Shown: positions 1 to 11,865, counted from the stretch's first letter. The stretch is DNA of 64,000 bases from Proteles cristata cristata (GCA_017311185.1 JAESUZ010000354.1:496001-560000); one strand, 5' to 3'. Made by a program: numbers and translations. The notes: generated by a model from the letters alone, not told the origin.

Positions 1-936
1 TCCTCTGCAGAGTGTATTACAGCTGCCATGTGGTCTGATTTTTCATCTCATGGTTATCATGAGACACTTGTCCAGAATTTCTATTTGATCTGCTACAGTG
101 TGAGTGAGTTTCCTTTAAGTTCCTTTCCACTGAGACCTATTTATAGCTCTCTCAACTACAAATAAAGCCTGGGCATCCCAGGTCCTAGCTAGTTGTTTTT
201 GTTTTCGTTTTGGAGGACCTAGCAAGCTTGAGAGGAGGTGCTGAAAGAGAAGGAAAGGGAGCTTAGCTGAGGCTACGAAAGGTTGTTATTAGAAGACCTG
301 GATTCTCGAATGTCTCCTGATTTTGACAGATGCCCAACTTAAACCAGGGTCCATGCCACCTATGTAACAGTGTGTCCCATGGCCCTGGGATCTGTGCAGG
401 GCATGCAGACCATGCTCCTCACTTTATGAGGGAGCCCAGGGAGGGCTGTCCTCAGTCACTTACTTCTCATTTAGCTATTTCACTACCTCAAGTCAAAAGA
501 GGGAAAAGTGGGCTGAGGGAGAGCCCTTCGTTTCACTTCTCCCCAGTTTGGGGATGGTTAATGAAAATTATAGAGATTGTGTAAACTCTGTGGCAGACAC
601 TACTATGTTCACCAAAACCTTTTCCTTTTCTGGTGGGCACACATAAAGATTATGTATGTTTCCTGGCCTCCCTGGCACATAAGGAAGTCTGGCCAGGTGA
701 AATCAGCCGCTCCCAAGCTTATTCCACAGAGACTTCTCATCTCTGATTCTCTACCCTTCTTCCTTTTAATGGAGGGGCTCTGAGGATCTAGAAGAGGAAG
801 AATCCATAGATGGAAAGGGCTGTGAAGCTACGTCACAAGAATAACCATTTGGGTATGTAATGAGTAAGAAAGAAACTTTCATGTAGCATGTGAAACACTA
901 AGGTTTTCAACTATCAGCCTACCTTGAATAATATAT
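1..936. other. Unannotated single-copy DNA
   Basis: I recognise no gene or repeat here. Open frames (for example 330-584) have no recognisable domain and lie in ordinary AT-rich, CpG-poor sequence. Confidence 0.5.
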
Positions 937-958
937 TCACCAATATTGCTTCTTAAAT

Positions 959-1170
959 GCTTTTTTTGTTTTGTTTTGTTTTTTGAGACAGAGAAAATGG
1001 AGAGAGAGAGAGAGAGAACAGGGAAGGAACACAGACAGAGGGGACAGAGGATCTGACGTGGGCTCTGAACTGACATCAGAGAGCCTGATGCAAGATTTGA
1101 ACTAACAAAATGTGAGATCATGACGTGAGCCAAAGTCAATGTTCATCCGACTGAGCCACCCAGATGCCCC
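959..1170 (-). mobile_element. CAN-type tRNA-Lys SINE (felid SINEC), antisense
   Basis: On the + strand this reads poly-T, then a GA-rich tract (about 1000-1017), then the reverse complement of the tRNA-like head ending 'ctgagccacccagatgcccc'. SINEs of this type are non-autonomous and are copied by L1 machinery from an internal Pol III promoter. A 22-bp duplication with two mismatches flanks it (937-958 and 1171-1192), which fixes the ends. Divergence from the younger copies in this window is moderate. Confidence 0.92.
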
Positions 1171-1192
1171 TCACCTATATTGCTTCATAAAT

Positions 1193-1480
1193 TTCATAGC
1201 TGTGGTTCAAATAATGCCATGTCACACTACAATATTTTAATTATTTTCTTAGCTGCCCCTTGAGAAATGTAGGCCATTCAACAATTCCCTTTTCCATATT
1301 TTGTTCTACTAGTGATCTACTTTTTGTTTACTTGCTAGCTTTGACTAGTTTTCATTCATTTCATTAGGGATATTGTGTAAGCCCATGTCATGAAATCATT
1401 GTTACCCAGAAGTGACACAGAGCATATATATTTTTCAATCTGTTCTAACCATTTTCCCATTCCATCTTGCGATGTATGTA
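1193..1480. other. Unannotated DNA
   Basis: AT-rich sequence without a recognisable gene or repeat. Confidence 0.4.
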
Positions 1481-1484
1481 GGTG

Positions 1485-1625
1485 ATTATAAACCTGTTCC
1501 TTTTCCAGACTGTAAGTTTCTTGGACTCAAGAATGATGACCTAGTTTTCTGGTAACTCTCATGGGTACCACAGCAGCTCGTTCATACTAGGCACCCAATA
1601 TTTTCTGGCTGATAGGTATACTTGT
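1485..1625 (+). repeat. MIR/L2-like 3' end, degenerate
   Basis: The order 'agactgtaagtttcttg' followed by 'actaggcacccaatattt' resembles the shared 3' end of L2 and MIR elements (agactgtaagctccttgag ... taggcactcaataaat). The copy is ancient and diverged, and the family choice is uncertain. Confidence 0.5.
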
Positions 1626-1639
1626 CATCAGTAATGCTG

Positions 1640-2394
1640 GACTACAGGAATTTTGTCTGCAAGCAACTGAAGGTAAATATAAGTGGAATAAACACTGTGA
1701 ATATACACAAAATATAAGCTGCAAATGTATCTATCTATGGCCAAAGAGAACATTCTGCCAGCGACCCTCAACTAGCCATCATGTTACCTGCCACAAGAAA
1801 AAGTAAGCACAACCTACTGAGGTGCAAAATTCCTTGTCAATTACACAGAAATTACAATTACACTGCAGACAAATCTACTTTGGGAAAAGTACCAGAACCC
1901 CAAGTAAAAATTTTGCAACTATTAAAATTGCACAAATACAGGCCTGCCAGTTTTGCTGCCTATTAACAAAGACATATTACAATACAAATCTCTCAACAAA
2001 CCTCCAATAATATAATTTAATTTTTCCTTTAAAGTGTGCAATCAACCTCATTACTTTTGAAGTACATTGGTGTAGTACATTCTAGCACTTCACTCTGAAA
2101 ACTCTAAAAACCAAAAGACTCCTGGAAAAATAATGAGATGTGTAAATGGGATCAAAGGGACAATTGCCAACTTGTGACTTTCCTTGGGCTTTCTGAAATA
2201 CAGTCCATCCATGAATCTCTATCCATGCACAGAAATTCAAGGCCATGGCTGATAGTCACTGGAATATAAAGCATAGGTTTAAACTAAAAGAAGTATCTTC
2301 CTTCATTCCTTTTTCATATCTATATATCTATCTCTCCATCATGAAATGGAATAAAAATGTCTTTCCTACCAGCTGATGCTCCCAAATTTACCTC
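1640..2394. other. Unannotated DNA
   Basis: I recognise no gene or repeat. Two short overlapping frames near 1781-2010 have no domain and look like chance. Confidence 0.4.
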
Positions 2395-3075
2395 TTCTCT
2401 GAGTTCCAGATCCAACTGAATACTCAATGTCTCCATATGGATGCCTCACAAGCATCTGATAGTGATGTACAGAAGATGAAATTCTTGCCTGTTCCATCCC
2501 TGTCCTGCCCTAAACCTCCTGGATACTTGTCACTATCTCAGTGTATGCCCCATCTTTAATCACGCCACATCACCAGGAGCCATCTTTGATTACATTTCTT
2601 CCGTCCTCCATTTACCTCTTCAGAAAACTCTGTTATCTCTCCTTCTAAGTGTATCTCTCTATTCTCATCTTTCACAAAACTAATCTTGGTCCTCATTGCC
2701 TCTCACTTGGACTCCAGCCTTAGCTTCCTACATGGCTTCCTTCTTCTGCTCTTACATACTGCCAGTCTATCTACTAAATACAGGAGATAGTCTATCTACT
2801 AAATACATCTTTTAGGTTCCCCCAACAAGCCAAACTCTTGTTGACTTCATTTAGCTTTTGCATTTGCTATGTAACTTGCTGTTAAATATTTTCCCTCACC
2901 TTGGAATAGCTAATTCCTTACTCTTCCACCCCTCACTTTAAATGTCTCCTCCTCAGAGAAGCCTTCTAAAATCTCCGTCTCCCGACTTTTCCATTTGAGA
3001 CATTGTTCACTCAGTGTCTTGTGGAATATGTGACACTTAGTTGATGCTTAATAAATATGAATTAAATAAATGAAT
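2395..3075 (+). repeat. L2 (LINE2) 3' portion
   Basis: The order of motifs follows the 3' part of ancient L2 elements. It runs from a pyrimidine-rich 'ccaactgaatactcaatgtctccat' type segment, through 'aaatgtctcctcctcagagaagccttc' at about 2940-2967, to a tail 'gatgcttaataaatatgaatt'. L2 was active before the placental radiation, so high divergence is expected. A 25-bp internal tandem duplication lies at about 2764-2810. Confidence 0.75.
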
Positions 3076-3549
3076 AATGTGAGAATTTCTTTGAGAGACC
3101 CACTGTGATTGACATGACACTTTTATATTCTTGTTGCTTGTTAATTTATAAGTCAACTGTTACCCATATTTCATAGGAAAACAGGTGGAGTTTTTCATGA
3201 AGCAAAGAGAAGAGTTATTTTTGCTCCCCAAAAGGAGAAAAAAGCAGGACTAATTCTGGTAGAGAAATTTAACAAAATTTAAGGTCAAGATTTAACAAAA
3301 GGAGAGAACAGAAATAGCTAACCGGGGGGTTGATTTATCCAATGTGGAATAGATGTTAACTCCTCCTTTGTCAATACTATAAAATCCACCTTGCTCTCTA
3401 ATGCATTTTAGGAATTCCAAGAGATGCTAAATCTTGGATCTAGAACAATGGTCATATGATACAGGGTAATCCCTAAAGATTAGGCTCATGTAGACTAAGG
3501 AACCAGAGGATGAGGGAGAGGGTGACATCTTCATGACCATGTATAATGA
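3076..3549. other. Unannotated DNA
   Basis: I recognise no gene or repeat. Confidence 0.4.
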
Positions 3550-4290
3550 AAGGATTTTTAGAACAAGATACAGAATGCACAAAACGTGAAAAACTTCACA
3601 CCTTTAAATACATCGAAATTAAAATTACTTGTAAAACTCACTGTGAAAAAAAGGAAAGACAAGCCACAGACAGGAAGATATATTTGCTGTGTGTATAACC
3701 AGCAATACTTTCATACCCAGAATATATAAAGAACTTCAACATTTCTCTTTAGAGAGCAATTCAGCAATATTTGATAAAGTTGAAGATATTCACATCCAAA
3801 AACTTAGCAATTCCATTGTAGTATGATCCCCTTGAGAACCTTTATATGTGGAAACATGGTTAAGAATGTTCTGGGCAGTGTTCTTTGTAATGGTGAAAAA
3901 CTGGGGACATCCTAATACAATGGATAAATAAATAATGGCAAAACCATACAATAGAAAATGATATAGCAGTTATAAAATTTAAAAACCTACATAGCAAAAC
4001 CATTCCTCATTTATGGATAAAAAAGTATGTATTAAAAATATGAAAACATGCATGAGAATAAAAAATATCACACTCATGACAACGGTTCTTTCTTGAAAGG
4101 AAGACAAAGAAGGTCATCAGCAAGTCTTGGGAAGTATGATCTGATAGGAGTGGAAGGAACATCCATCAGGGCTCATTATGTTTGCATTAAAGTCATTTAT
4201 ATGTGTAAAATCTCTAAAAATTACATTAAAAATTTTTTTAACTTAGAAAATAACTATAAAGAGAAGAAAAGTGGAAGAAAGCAAGATGAA
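3550..4290 (+). mobile_element. Old L1 ORF2 3'-terminal relic
   Basis: The sequence follows the C-terminal ORF2 segment of old mammalian L1s: 'cagaatatataaagaacttcaac', then a 'caattcca...ttgagaacc' block, then 'ttctttgtaatggtgaaaaactggg' and 'caatggataaataaataatgg'. These correspond to the region of active L1 ORF2 encoding the last 150 or so residues. Indels and stops rule out function. Boundaries are approximate. Confidence 0.7.
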
Positions 4291-4411
4291 ACCTGAGTGC
4301 TGGGTGAAGGTTAACACCGAAAAACCAGACAGTGTATACCAGCATCCGTGTGGCAAAAAAAAAAAAAAATTTCAATGCTAGAACATTGATTTAAATAATC
4401 CCTTAAACTGT

Positions 4412-4627
4412 ATTTTATTTTTTTTATTGTTTTATTTCTGAGATAGAGAGAGACAGCGTGGGCAGGGGAGGGTCAGAGAGAGATGGAGACACAGAATCTG
4501 AAACAGGATCCAGGCTCCGAGCCAGCTGTCAGCACTGAGTCCGACACGGGGCTCAAACCCACGAACCGTGAGATCGTGACCTGAACTGAAGTCGGACCCT
4601 TAACCGACTGAGCCACCCAGGTGCCCC
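4412..4627 (-). mobile_element. CAN-type tRNA-Lys SINE, antisense
   Basis: Poly-T tract, GA-rich body and a well conserved reversed head ending 'gactgagccacccaggtgcccc'. Flanks 'ccttaaactgtatttta' (about 4401) and 'tcttaaattgtgtttta' (about 4628) form a probable target-site duplication with a few changes. Internal box B relic is readable in antisense ('gggctcaaacccacgaacc'). Confidence 0.95.
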
Positions 4628-4643
4628 TCTTAAATTGTGTTTT

Positions 4644-5883
4644 AAACTGTAGGAAGTTTCAGTCTTTGCGTGCAGATCATGGTCTAGCGTGGATTCAGGA
4701 ATTTTGTAACCGCACATTTGGGGGAGTTTCAGCAACTATTGCAACCCGTTCCCTTCTAGAAAGAAGAATCAAAATTAACTGCCAATTCTAAGGCTGCCGC
4801 TCAGCTCAGTAGGAGAGGTTAAGCATCTTGCCGGGCGGACATATTTCTAGGTTAGTCTGACAGATGGAGCATAAAGTGCATCTCTAAAAGCAAATGAAAT
4901 TATATTGTCATAAATAGGTAAGAGCTTTGGCCAGGGCACCACATGCAAACAGTCCAATGAATCACCCCAGGCTCTTTTTTTTTTTTTTTTTGCCTAAAAT
5001 AATCCAGGGCCTTCTATATAGGAGGAAGTCATGAATTTTTCTACTCCCCAAACAGTAAAAGCATGCCCCTACTCTGCTGGCGATTAGAAACCATCCTTAG
5101 ATAGAAGGAAGAAGAAAAAATACAGCAAGCATTTGGACTCTGAGAAGGAAAAAAGAAAAATGGGTCATGTTTTTGTCTCCTTCTGCTCATCTCTGGAGAA
5201 ACTAAATTCACTTTGAATCAACTAGGGATTTAACCTCCTTGTAAGGAGGCTGGGATTTTATCATAATATAAAACCTGACACAGTTACAACAGAATTTAAA
5301 CCAGATTTGCTTTTGGTCTTTGTTTTTCCTGTTATCTCTAGCAGACTAGTGCCCAAAAGAAATTTGCAATGTAGAAATATATTCCTTTTTTATAATAAGT
5401 CAGGACTCATCACTTCACCACCTCCTATTTTTCCAGGAGCCCATTGCCATGGCCATTGTTGGGCAATGGGATCTCCTTCTGGGAAATACCCCAATCCCAA
5501 TCCCAATCCTCCAGGACAAAGTTCAGATTCAAGTGCTTTCCTTGCTCAACTTCCTGTGGCCACTTTGATAAATGTGACCTATATTCCCAAAGGAGTGTTA
5601 CCCCTGTCCCAGCTTCTGGAGTTTAGAGACAGAAAACTCGCGTGGTAGCAATGACCACATCATCCCTGCCTTCCACGAAGAGCAGTAGGTTGTGATATCT
5701 CCATTTGGAAACTGGCCAAGTCCAGGTTGTGATGTAGATGATATTTTATTGCAAACAACTTCCAACCTACATTGTGTAATGTAAATGAATGTGACACCTC
5801 TAGGCCCCAAAGCATAGTTTCCCTATTTGAGGATACTCTAAGGGTTGTTAGAGGACGCTTATTCAGAAGATGATGTGTCTTAG
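4644..5883. other. Unannotated DNA with a T-tract
   Basis: No gene or assigned repeat is recognised. There is a T-tract at about 4974-4991. The longest frame (5307-5648, 113 aa) shows no domain and contains a low-complexity Asn-Pro stretch from 'ccccaatcccaatcccaatcc', so I do not call it. Confidence 0.4.
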
Positions 5884-6080
5884 GCACCTGGGTGACTCAG
5901 TCATTTGAGTGTTTGACTTCGGCTCAGGTCATGATCTCATGGTTCCTGAGTTCAAGCCCCTCATTGGGCTTGCTGCTGTCAGCTCAGAGCCCACCTCCTC
6001 TGTGCTCCCTCTCTGCTCTTCCCACACTCATTCCCTCTCTCTCTCTCTATCTCTCTCTCAAATGAATAAACACTAAAAAA
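5884..6080 (+). mobile_element. CAN-type tRNA-Lys SINE
   Basis: Head 'gcacctgggtgactcagtca', box B-like 'gagttcaagccc', core 'gctgtcagctcagagcc', CT repeat, then 'aatgaataaacac' and an A tail. Moderately diverged. Confidence 0.93.
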
Positions 6081-7125
6081 AGAGAAGACAATGTACCAGA
6101 GATGGCATCTACAAGGCTTCAGCTAGCTTTATGTCTGATCAACGCAGAAGTTAGTTAGCATAACGAATATTATAGATTTGCATCAGTGAAATCAATGGCT
6201 TGTTAATAAGCCTAATGGATATTAGATATGGGCTTTCATCGGTGAAAATGATGGTGTTCAAGATACAAAGGCAGGCTGGAATACAGCTAATACATTCCTA
6301 CTCTAATATGACTAGAAAATTTTAGAAAATCTAGCACTCCTTGCCCCCTTAGTAATGGCTCCCTAAGTTTAACTTCTACATGGTCCTGGAATTCCAGTTT
6401 AGAAAGTTTTTGGCCATTTGGTTCTAAAAAGAAGAACAGTTAGAAAATTCACGCCGTGAAATAAACATTACACATTTGCCTTAAGTGAAATGCTCATACA
6501 AGATGATTTAGGAGTAGACAAAAGGGCTGAGAATGAGGATTCCATTTATGTTACAGAACTCTGTGCTTGCTTCATATTTCGGATGTACAGAAGAATCTTG
6601 TCATAGACGTGTTTTTCTTACACCATACTGAGATAACGGGAGTGGAACAGCAAATATTACCTATCTCTGATACTAAAAGGAAGCTAATAGTTGTGCACTG
6701 CCAATTAGATTTAAGTCAGTTTTCAGAGTAAGAACTGAAGCTGACTCAAATAATGGCTTAATGAGGTAGCAAACTAGGAAAAGATCTGAGGATGTCATTT
6801 GACACTAAATGACTGATGGAAAAAGAGAATTCAAGACATGCAGACTTACAGGGCCAGAGAGAAGAAAACAGAAAACAAAACAGAAAAACTGAATGTACAA
6901 ATCAAGAATCAGAATAAAAAGAAACACTGAAAACAAATAGGTAATATTAAAATATACTTTCAAACCTTGGGAATAAGAGAAAAATGACTTTATGTCCTTT
7001 TGATGTCATAGGAATATTGTCTATCAGGTCTTCCCAGGATTACTTAATTTTCTAAGAGAAGGTGCCTTTGTTTGACTATTTGGCATCGATTAGAATTCAT
7101 ATTTTTTTAAGTTAAATGTTAACTT
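6081..7125. other. Unannotated DNA
   Basis: AT-rich sequence with no recognisable gene or repeat. Confidence 0.4.
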
Positions 7126-7140
7126 TAGACTTTGATAAAA

Positions 7141-7385
7141 GGGGTACCTGGGCGACTCTGTTGGTTAAACATCCAACTCTTGATTTCAGCTCAGGTCATG
7201 ATCTCATGGTTCAGTTCATGAGATTGAGCCCTGCATCTGGCTCCATGCTGACAGTGTAGAGCCTGCTTGGGATTCTCTCTCGTTCTCTCTCTCTCTCTCT
7301 CTCTCTTTCTTTCTTCCCCTCTCCTGCTCATGCTCGCTCGCTCTCGCTCTCTCAAAATAAATAAATAACCTTAAAAATAGATTTT
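7141..7385 (+). mobile_element. CAN-type SINE, first of an inverted pair
   Basis: Head 'ggggtacctgggcgactctg', core 'gctgacagtgtagagcctgc', long CT/CTCG tract and tail 'aaaataaataaataacctt'. It sits tail-to-tail against a second, antisense SINE. The 15-bp duplication of 'tagaYtttgataaaa' at 7126-7140 and 7610-7624 brackets both SINEs. This suggests the + copy inserted first and the - copy then landed in or beside its A tail. Confidence 0.93.
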
Positions 7386-7605
7386 TAAAAAATTTTTAAT
7401 GTTTGTTTTTGAGAGAGAGAGAGAGATACACAGAGTGTGAGTGAGAAAGGGTCAGAGAGAGAAGGAGACACAGAATCTGAAGCAGGTTCCAGGCTCTGAG
7501 CTGTCACCACAAAGCCCAATGTGGGGCTGAAACTCATGAACGGTAAGATCATGTCCTAAGCCAAAGTCAGACACTTAACCTACTGAGCCACCCAGGCACC
7601 CCCCA
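7386..7605 (-). mobile_element. CAN-type SINE, second of an inverted pair
   Basis: Reads 'aatttttaatgtttgttttt', a GA tract, and a reversed head ending 'ctgagccacccaggcacccc'. It forms a large imperfect inverted repeat with the preceding SINE, separated by almost no spacer. Confidence 0.93.
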
Positions 7606-7625
7606 AAATTAGATTTTGATAAAAG

Positions 7626-7989
7626 TACAAATGATATCTGAACAGTAGAAATGGTAATGCCAAAGGTTACCATTTTTATTATTTGTATTTCTGCCATTTT
7701 ACCAGTTTTATTGCCCTGTAGGAAGTGAACAAATTTTATATTTGACAGTCTTATTCCAGCAGTAATTTTTTCAGAGCTTATATAGACTTAGTTTTTCAAC
7801 ATCTCTTTGAATCAGCTTTAATATCCTGCTGCTTCCTTCGTTAATGAGTTAAATAAGTCTTTGACAGGTTAGTCATGTTTTAATATATTTTTTTTAAATT
7901 CTGTTTTGGGAGACCATTCAAAGAGTTGCCAAAACATTTATAAGTAGCTTACAGTGCTCAAATAGCTAAGAGACAGACTGTTGTCTTAT
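7626..7989. other. Unannotated DNA
   Basis: No recognisable feature. Confidence 0.4.
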
Positions 7990-8190
7990 TATTATTACTC
8001 TCCAAATACTGACATAGAAAGATATTAAAAGTTTTCTTTGGAGGAAAACTTTTCATTCCCATTTCACAGAGAAGACAACTGAGCTTGGAAGAGGGTGAGT
8101 GAACTTTCTCTCATTAAACACACCAGAGCTTGCACTCAAAAAGCTGTCTGAGCTCTTTTCCCGAGTTATACAACCTTTAGATTCCATGAA
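7990..8190 (-). repeat. MIR relic
   Basis: The segment 'cccatttcacagagaagacaactgagcttggaagagg' followed by 'accagagcttgcactcaaa' corresponds to the reverse complement of the MIR core and its tRNA-like part (fraying 'gaggaaactgaggc ... gattcgaaccc'). Confidence 0.65.
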
Positions 8191-8631
8191 AAGAATTACA
8201 AAATGAAATTTAAAAACTGTCACATAAATAGGCTTCCATCTCTAGCAACCTGTCAGTGCCACCATTCTGTGTTGCCCCAGGCGTTATGCTGAAGCCATTC
8301 AGTCAGTCCTGCCAACACTTCCACTGCCTGAGGCTGACTTTCCTCCAGCTGTGAGCTGATCTGCATGCTTATCAAGAAGAGGAGGAGGTTTTATGGGTTC
8401 CTTCCTACAGCGCATTCCTAATCCTAGGATGAAATAATTTTGGCTCTGGTTCTAAGGACGGCATTTAGAGAACAATACAATTATTACTGCAAATATTTTA
8501 ATTGTCAGAGAATGAAAAACAAAAATTACTCCAAGATCAAAAGGTTCTGAAACCAACATTCTCCTCCATCTTAAGATCAAGGTTTTAAAAAGTGGTATCT
8601 CTCACCTCAGTATTTCAGTTCCTTTCTTCCT
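8191..8631. other. Unannotated DNA
   Basis: No recognisable gene or repeat. Confidence 0.4.
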
Positions 8632-8648
8632 TGAAAGGATGAAGGTTG

Positions 8649-8860
8649 GGGGCACCTGGGTGGATCAGTCGGTTAAGCATCCGATGTTGTTCAGGTCATG
8701 ATCTCGCAGTCCAAGAGTTCGAGGGCCATGTCTGGCTCTGTGCTGACAGCTCAGAGCCTGGAACCTGCTTTGGATTCTGTGTCTCCCTCTCTCTCTGCCC
8801 CCTCCCTCCACTCTCAAAAATAAATAAATGTTAAAATATTTAAAAAGAAAGAAAGAAAAG
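8649..8860 (+). mobile_element. CAN-type tRNA-Lys SINE
   Basis: Head 'gggggcacctgggtggatca', box B-like 'gagttcgagggcc', core 'gctgacagctcagagcctgg', CT tract, 'aataaataaatg', and a GAAA-repeat tail. Flanked by 'tgaaaggatgaaggttg' (8632-8648) and 'tgaagaatgaaggctg' (8861-8876), a diverged target-site duplication. Confidence 0.95.
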
Positions 8861-9049
8861 TGAAGAATGAAGGCTGATTTTAATGTACACAGAGAGAGAG
8901 AGAACTGGAAAGTAAGAACTTCAACAAGACCCCAACAGAAGAGACGTTGAGAACCGTGAAGATCAAAAACATGCTGATTCTCAAACCCTCCCATTCGTTA
9001 TACCTTGTGGGTCCCCTGCACTGTGATACGTCCACCTAAAGAATCCTGG

Positions 9050-9235
9050 GTCTACTTTAAAAAGACAAAGTAACAGTGATGTTTGTGGTCAGATAGTAGC
9101 TACACTTGTGGTAAACACAGCATCATGTACAAACTTGTCAAATCACTAAGTTGTACAGGGGAAAATAATGTAATCTTGTGTGTCAACTATACTCAAATAA
9201 TTTTTTTTTTCCAAAAAGAAAAAGACAAAGTAAAC
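9050..9235 (+). mobile_element. L1 3' UTR fragment
   Basis: The phrases 'gtagctacacttgtggtaaacacagcatcatgtacaaacttg' (split across about 9106-9140) and 'gtgtgtcaactatactcaaataa' match the 3' terminal region of mammalian L1s of intermediate age, ending at a T/A-rich tail. It is strongly 5' truncated. Confidence 0.65.
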
Positions 9236-9272
9236 ATTCAGCAGATAGCTCAATGACCTAGTATTAAATATT

Positions 9273-9490
9273 ATGGAGGCACCTGAGTGGCTCAGTCAGT
9301 TGAGTGTCCAACTCTTGGTTTCAGCTCTGGTCATGAACTCACATTTCATGGGTTCAAGTCTTAGGTCTTGAGATCTAGTCCAGAGCTGAGTTCTGCTTGG
9401 GATTCTTTGTCTCTCTCTCTCTCTCTCTCCCTCCCCTACTCACACTAACTCTCCCTTTCAGAATACATACATAAACAATTAAAAATATAT
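9273..9490 (+). mobile_element. CAN-type tRNA-Lys SINE
   Basis: Head 'ggaggcacctgagtggctca', box B-like 'gggttcaagtc', CT repeat, and tail 'aatacatacataaacaatta'. The core is more diverged than in its neighbours. Confidence 0.92.
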
Positions 9491-9689
9491 ATATTGTGAA
9501 AAAGACCCTAAGCATTATGGAAATTCAACAAGAGATGAGGGTAGAGTAGAGTAGGGGGAAACAAGTGACCTGTGACACAGGTAAATTCAAATGAGAGATC
9601 AGAGCCCATCAGGGTCTCCAGGAATTTATAAAGTTGGAGAGCAGGAAAGGTTTCCAAGGGCTAAGGAGATATGCCTGCAGAGTCTATGC

Positions 9690-9900
9690 TGCAGAATAGG
9701 GATAATAAGGTACTATTTTCTGAGCACTTACTTTTTGCCAAGTATAGTAAGTAGCGATTTACACATATGTTATGTGGATTTGGTCATCAGTCATGTGAAA
9801 CAGATAAAAATTACACCCATTTTGTAGATGAGAACACAGACGTGGTGCCTAGGATCTTACCTGGGGGTTACTGAGTCTGACCCCCGTGGGCACACACATA
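9690..9900 (-). repeat. MIR relic
   Basis: 'gagcacttactttttgccaagta' followed by 'ttacacccattttgtagatgagaac' matches the reverse complement of MIR (ttgagcgcttactatgtgccaggca ... ccattttacagatgaggaaactg). Confidence 0.75.
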
Positions 9901-10309
9901 GAGGGCAGCAGGACCACACCCCTGCCACGGTGAAGGCTATCTGGGAACCAAGAAGCCAGCCATGACTGGGAAGCTGCAGAGCGTGGATCTGAGAAAAACA
10001 AGCATTGGAGCAGGGTTGTGGATTGCCTTCTTCAGGCTACGGCCTGATGAAATCACGGTGCAGAACAGAAAAGCAGAGAGAGGGAAAGGAAACCTGATGG
10101 ATATTTCATGTCATCTCCCAAAGAGAAGTTCCTTCTATTGAAAAAATATATATACCAAGAGAAAAAAAAAAACAAACCTTTTGCCCTCATACAGTTATAT
10201 GTACTTCTTCAGAATTTTTGTTTTAATTATAAGTTTTAGTTAAATGTAAACCAACCATAAAGAATAATTTGGAAATTTGCTTTCTAAGTTTAAAAATATT
10301 TAAAATGCT
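9901..10309. other. Unannotated DNA
   Basis: No recognisable gene. An A-rich run lies near 10159-10173. Confidence 0.4.
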
Positions 10310-10415
10310 TTACTTTACATGGTGCTAACAATGTTGTGAAATAGGAAGGGTAAGGACTACTTAATGGCTGTAGAGATGAGGGACATGAGGCACAGAAAGT
10401 CTCAATGCCCCCCTC
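10310..10415 (-). repeat. MIR fragment
   Basis: 'ggtgctaacaatgttgtgaaa' and 'gatgagggacatgaggcacagaaag' resemble the reverse MIR core. Short and degenerate. Confidence 0.4.
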
Positions 10416-10439
10416 CCCCCACCGTCCTCAGTTGCCATG

Positions 10440-11215
10440 AATGATACCATCACTTGTCTATTTGAGTCAAACAAAGCAGATATTTGAAAATCATCCTTAA
10501 CTCTTTTCTACACAGCTGAACTCCAGTCAGCCACCATACCCTAACGATCCTACATCATTTTAATAATGCCATGCCTCCACCCTCTGCCTAGACGATAAGA
10601 ACTGCCTCTAGTCTCACTGATGCCCAATCTCTTTCCCAATGACTATCAAGTTGTGAAAAGTTAATTTGCTTATCTTTCAGCCACCGTGTCAACTATTTAA
10701 TTTTTATGAATAAATACAAACTCCCTCCTAGAGCATAGAAGATCCTTCATGATGCAGCCTTCTTGAAACCTGAGTAGTATCTCTTGACATCTACTCTGGA
10801 CTCACCAACCCTAGTCTTACCTCCACATCATGCTCCATGTCTTCCAGCCACAGAATACTTCCTGCTGGTTCCAGAAGATTCCCATTGTAAATCTCTGCAT
10901 GTGTTGTTCTCTGCCTAGAATACTCATCCTCATTGTTTTCACAGATCACTTCCTGTTTAGTCCTTCAAAATTCATTAGCTATGTCTCCTTCCCCAGGAAG
11001 CCTTTCCAGCTTCCCTAGACTAGTGTAAGATGACTTTCTACATGCACGTAGCAATACCATAGCACTTACCACTCACAAACCATGCTCTGTTTTCCTGTTC
11101 ATCGGTCTCACCACTATGTTCCAACTGTGTCATTACACATCATGAGATTGTTTTTGGTCCTCTGCATACATATGTGTGCTATTCATTCCTTTAACAGTTT
11201 TCAAGGCACATTAAG
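10440..11215 (+). repeat. L2 (LINE2) 3' portion
   Basis: A long pyrimidine-rich L2-like stretch. It includes the segment around 'tgaactccagtcagccacc', then 'tcttccagccacagaatact', 'ctgcctagaatactcatcc', and 'ctccttccccaggaagcctttcc' at about 10984-11007. These follow the order of L2 (ctgcctggaatgctcttcc ... cctcctcagagaggccttccc). Confidence 0.75.
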
Positions 11216-11384
11216 ATAAATATACACCTTAATACATTACGAGGGCTTTCATGAGTAGAGCACTCAGCTGGGCTCTAGAGAACCCAAAAGATAGAAGATT
11301 ACCTTCCTTGGCCTTGAGGGAGATTTCTACAAACCTGAAACAGGAAAAAACTCAAGGAAATATAACACTCCCTGTCAATGTAAT

Positions 11385-11850
11385 AGGCTAAATGATGGTC
11401 CCACAAAAGATGTCTACTCAGACCTGTGAATGTAACCTTATGTGGAAAAAGAAATTGTCTTTGAAGTTGTAATTAAGTTAAAATTTCTGATATGAGATCA
11501 TCCTGGCTTATCTGAGTGGGCTCTAAATGTAATGACAAGTGCCTTTATAAAAGAAGATACTAACAGCAGCAGAGAAGGGAATGAGAAGACAAAGACACAA
11601 GTTAGCACCATGTGTCTATGAGCCAAGCAATGACAAGGACTGTCTGCAGCCACCAGAAGCCACGAGAGGTATGGAACAGATTCTCCTATGGCTTCCGGAA
11701 GAGACCAAATCCACAGACACCTTGATTTTGGACTTCAGGACTTCAAACCTGAGGGGGGACAAATTTCTATTGTTTGAAGCCACCCAGTTTGTGGTGATTC
11801 ATTATAGCAACCCTAAGAAACTAATATACCAGATGTTAACAATATCTGAG
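11385..11850 (+). repeat. Ancient interspersed repeat (MaLR/MST-like LTR suspected)
   Basis: The motif order fits a common old mammalian repeat whose family I cannot assign with confidence. It runs 'acctgtgaatgtaacctta', 'ctttgaagttgtaattaagtt', 'gacaccttgattttggacttc', 'tgtttgaagccacccagtttgtgg', 'agcaaccctaagaaactaatata'. MaLR-type LTRs end similarly. An open frame at 11581-11865 lies inside the repeat and is not a gene. Confidence 0.55.
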
Positions 11851-11865
11851 ATAAAAAGAAAATAG

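Noticed and set aside
5307..5648. 113-aa plus-strand open frame
   Set aside because: No domain; includes a low-complexity Asn-Pro repeat from a short tandem CCCAAT run.
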